A DNA stretch of 8,170 bases from Phycisphaerae bacterium (GTDB taxonomy: Bacteria > Planctomycetota > Phycisphaerae > Sedimentisphaerales > SG8-4), in contig JAUVYQ010000120.1 of assembly GCA_030603035.1 (NCBI GenBank), positions 1-8,170 on the forward strand, read 5' to 3'. A program made the position numbers and the translations under genes. The notes beneath the pieces were generated by a model. The model made no database searches and was not told where the DNA came from. It worked only from the letters and a program-made list of their open reading frames with translations. This document shows, in pieces, positions 6,735-8,170 of the stretch. Position 1 is the first letter of the stretch, and each line of letters starts with the position of its first letter.

Positions 6735-7145
6735 ATGAGATACCTCGCAATAGATTATGGTGATAAGCGTACGGGATTGACAATCTGTGACCACGACGAG
6801 ACAATTGCTTCACCGCTCGCTGTAATACAGGGCCAAAAAGACCTCCTAAAAAAGATTGCAGATGTGGTCGAGACCGAAAATGTCGAAGCCGTTGTGCTGG
6901 GACTGCCTTTGAATATGGACGACTCGCAGGGGCCGCAGGCCAGACTCGTCTTCAAATTCGCCGACCAATTAAAAGAACATCTCAACATCCCCATCCACTT
7001 TCAGGATGAGCGGTTAACCAGTTTCAGTGCCGAGGAAAGATTGGCTCCTGCCCAGTTTACCAGGGGAAAGAAAAGAAAGCGCCTTGACGCCATCGCCGCA
7101 GCAGAAATCTTAGAAGCCTTCCTCGAACAAAAAAATGTAAAATAA
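6735..7145 (+). CDS. ruvX: RuvX/YqgF RNase H-fold nuclease (Holliday junction resolvase-like, pre-16S rRNA processing)
   Basis: This 136-residue protein has the usual length of the YqgF/RuvX family, whose members are reported to act in maturation of the 16S rRNA 5' end and as putative Holliday junction resolvases. The RNase H fold starts with AIDYGDKRTG, giving acidic Asp7. VVLGLPLNMD (53-62) is the conserved GLP strand, FQDERLTS (89-96) carries the second acidic position (Asp91/Glu92), and KRLDAIAAAEIL (115-126) gives Asp118. The full acidic set is present, so the protein should be active. It starts 61 bases after the guanylyltransferase, with only a weak AGG at 6721-6723 about 12 bases upstream; translation may therefore be low. 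It probably rides on the pgi operon, with no functional link implied. The hairpin at 7197-7216 could end its transcript. Confidence 0.92.
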   Translation: MRYLAIDYGDKRTGLTICDHDETIASPLAVIQGQKDLLKKIADVVETENVEAVVLGLPLNMDDSQGPQARLVFKFADQLKEHLNIPIHFQDERLTSFSAEERLAPAQFTRGKKRKRLDAIAAAEILEAFLEQKNVK

Positions 7146-7196
7146 CCTTATCATCCCTGCGAGAACGCCGAACCCACTCTCCTTAAAATATTTAGC

Positions 7197-7216
7197 CGCC
7201 CAATTTTATTTGGGTG
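7197..7216. terminator. Candidate terminator hairpin between convergent genes
   Basis: CGCCCAA (7197-7203) pairs with TTGGGTG (7210-7216), with one G-U pair and a 6-base loop. It is followed on the + strand by TTGTCTTTA and so could terminate the ruvX transcript. On the other strand it lies just past the dehydrogenase stop, so it may act in both directions. The stem is short and the T-tract is interrupted. Confidence 0.4.
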
Positions 7217-7222
7217 TTGTCT

Positions 7223-7996
7223 TTATAGCGCAGCGAGCCAGCCGCCGTCAACGTACACTATCTGTCCGGTAACAAAGTCGCTGGCACTTGAGGCAAGGAA
7301 AACCGCCGTACCGACAATATCCCCCGGCTGACCCCACCTCTCTAACGGCGTCTTGGAAAGGACCCATCTGTTAAAATCTTCATCGGCCTGCAGTTTTGCG
7401 GTAAGGTCCGTAGCGATAAAGCCCGGCCCGATTGCGTTTACATTGATATTGTATTTTGCCCACTCCACCGCCAGCGATTTTGTCAGCATAAGCAGACCGC
7501 CTTTACTGGCTGCATACGCCGTGGTAGTGGGCCGGGCTCCGTGGCACATCAGCGAGCCGATATTAATAATCCTGCCGCCTTTGTTCAGTTGCTTTCGATG
7601 CCGACAGAAAGCCTGTGAGATTACAAACGCAGCAGTCAGATTTACCTGCATAACCTGGTTCCAGGCCTTCAGGTCAACGTCTTCAGCCGGCGCTCGGGCA
7701 GTCGTCCCCGCACAATTGACCAGGATATCTATTTCCTTCGTTTCGGAAATTATATTCTCGAAAAGGCCCTCGATTCCCTCTGTATTTTCGAGGTCAAATG
7801 AGAAGGTCCATACCTTTTTATCGCTGCATCCTTGAATTTGTTGTTTGGCAGCTTGAAGCCGGTCTTTATCGCGGGCTATGATTGCAACGTCAACTCCATT
7901 CCGGGCAAGGCCTTTTGCCACCGCAAGGCCGATACCTCTGCTGCCTCCGGTAACCAGGGCCGTTTTCCCCGATAGATTGAAAAGCCCACTTTCCAT
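7223..7996 (-). CDS. Short-chain dehydrogenase/reductase, gluconate 5-dehydrogenase-like
   Basis: This 257-residue classical SDR is expected to be a cytoplasmic NAD(P)-dependent oxidoreductase of a sugar, sugar acid or other alcohol. The cofactor-binding loop TGGSRGIG is at 16-23, Asp68 contacts the adenine, NCAG (94-97) replaces the usual NNAG, and Asn119, Ser148, Tyr161 and Lys165 (YAASK) form the catalytic tetrad. PGFIATD (191-197) is the substrate-loop start, and GQIVYVDGGW lies close to the C-terminus. The N-terminal FNLSGKTALVTGG pattern and the region from Ser148 to Tyr161 look like gluconate 5-dehydrogenase or KduD proteins; closely related SDRs include 3-oxoacyl-ACP reductases, so the substrate stays open. 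It is convergent with ruvX. No strong ribosome binding site precedes the ATG at 7996; an ATG eight bases upstream is out of frame. Confidence 0.88.
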   Translation of the reverse strand: MESGLFNLSGKTALVTGGSRGIGLAVAKGLARNGVDVAIIARDKDRLQAAKQQIQGCSDKKVWTFSFDLENTEGIEGLFENIISETKEIDILVNCAGTTARAPAEDVDLKAWNQVMQVNLTAAFVISQAFCRHRKQLNKGGRIINIGSLMCHGARPTTTAYAASKGGLLMLTKSLAVEWAKYNINVNAIGPGFIATDLTAKLQADEDFNRWVLSKTPLERWGQPGDIVGTAVFLASSASDFVTGQIVYVDGGWLAAL

Positions 7997-8100
7997 ACAT
8001 CCATACTAAAAGATAAATGCTGTTCCTGCAAATTCTTATTGCCCTTTTCCCATTCTTGATGGTAGTATTGTCCTGAATCCGGCATTTTTTTGCCTTTGAA

Positions 8101-8125
8101 ATAGGTTCGACAAGCTCACTACAGG
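8101..8125. repeat. TTCGACAAGCTCA-type dispersed repeat fragment
   Basis: AGGTTCGACAAGCTCACTACAG resembles one half of the CTTCGACAAGCTCAG / CTGAGCTTGTCGAAG palindromic element that I recall as scattered between genes in many environmental bacterial genomes. Only one arm is recognisable here. It sits upstream of the SDR gene, outside any reading frame that I trust. Confidence 0.4.
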
Positions 8126-8145
8126 TTGGGTTTGATTGGGTTTGT
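8126..8145 (+). repeat. 10-bp tandem repeat, two copies
   Basis: TTGGGTTTGA (8126-8135) is followed at once by TTGGGTTTGT (8136-8145), differing only in the last base. It lies directly between the TTCGACAAGCTCA element and the 7-bp repeat tract. Confidence 0.65.
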
Positions 8146-8170
8146 ATCTCGTATCTCGTATTGCGTATTG
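8144..8170 (+). repeat. 7-bp tandem repeat running off the window
   Basis: The units are GTATCTC (8144-8150), GTATCTC (8151-8157), GTATTGC (8158-8164) and a partial GTATTG (8165-8170). The tract continues past the window edge, so its full copy number is unknown. It overlaps the end of the 10-bp repeat by two bases. Confidence 0.7.

Noticed and set aside
8144..8170. Heptamer tract as part of a CRISPR array
   Set aside because: The units are only 7 bp, directly abutting and without spacers, so it is a simple tandem repeat.

Overview
The window most likely comes from a planctomycete, with the class Phycisphaerae (Sedimentisphaerales-like) as the best guess. The reasons are the paired L-fucose/L-arabinose isomerase-like proteins, one carrying a Tat signal, the mixed codon usage from gene to gene, and the short degenerate tandem repeats in an intergenic tail. 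The taxonomic call is inference from gene content; no rRNA or other phylogenetic marker was analysed.

Layout. (1) Positions 1-3009 hold two paralogous proteins of the FucI/AraA isomerase fold on the + strand. The first has lost its N-terminus at the window edge. The second is complete and starts with a twin-arginine signal. A 321-bp AT-rich gap lies between them, with promoter-like hexamers and several inverted repeats, one a perfect 12-bp pair about 150 bp apart. (2) A 151-bp spacer with three consecutive hairpins leads into a compact + strand run (3161-7145): glucose-6-phosphate isomerase (pgi, GTG start), an AEC-family membrane transporter whose ATG overlaps the pgi stop by one base, a monofunctional mannose-1-phosphate guanylyltransferase, and the RuvX/YqgF nuclease-fold protein. 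(3) A short convergent gap with a modest hairpin separates ruvX from a classical short-chain dehydrogenase on the - strand (7996-7223), which resembles gluconate 5-dehydrogenase. (4) The right edge (about 8101-8170) is non-coding, with a TTCGACAAGCTCA-type dispersed element followed by 10-bp and 7-bp tandem repeats that run off the window.

How the genes may work together. The theme is sugar metabolism: exported or cytoplasmic aldose/ketose isomerase-like proteins, interconversion of glucose-6-P and fructose-6-P, activation of mannose-1-P to GDP-mannose for glycan synthesis, and a sugar/polyol-type oxidoreductase. The AEC transporter may move an organic acid or similar solute, but its substrate cannot be read from the sequence. 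RuvX is a housekeeping passenger.

The most distinctive content is the isomerase-like pair. In both paralogues every candidate metal ligand in the C-terminal half is directly flanked by a conserved cysteine, and one paralogue appears to be exported in folded form. I see no CRISPR array, insertion sequence, tRNA or rRNA, and no evident defence system.
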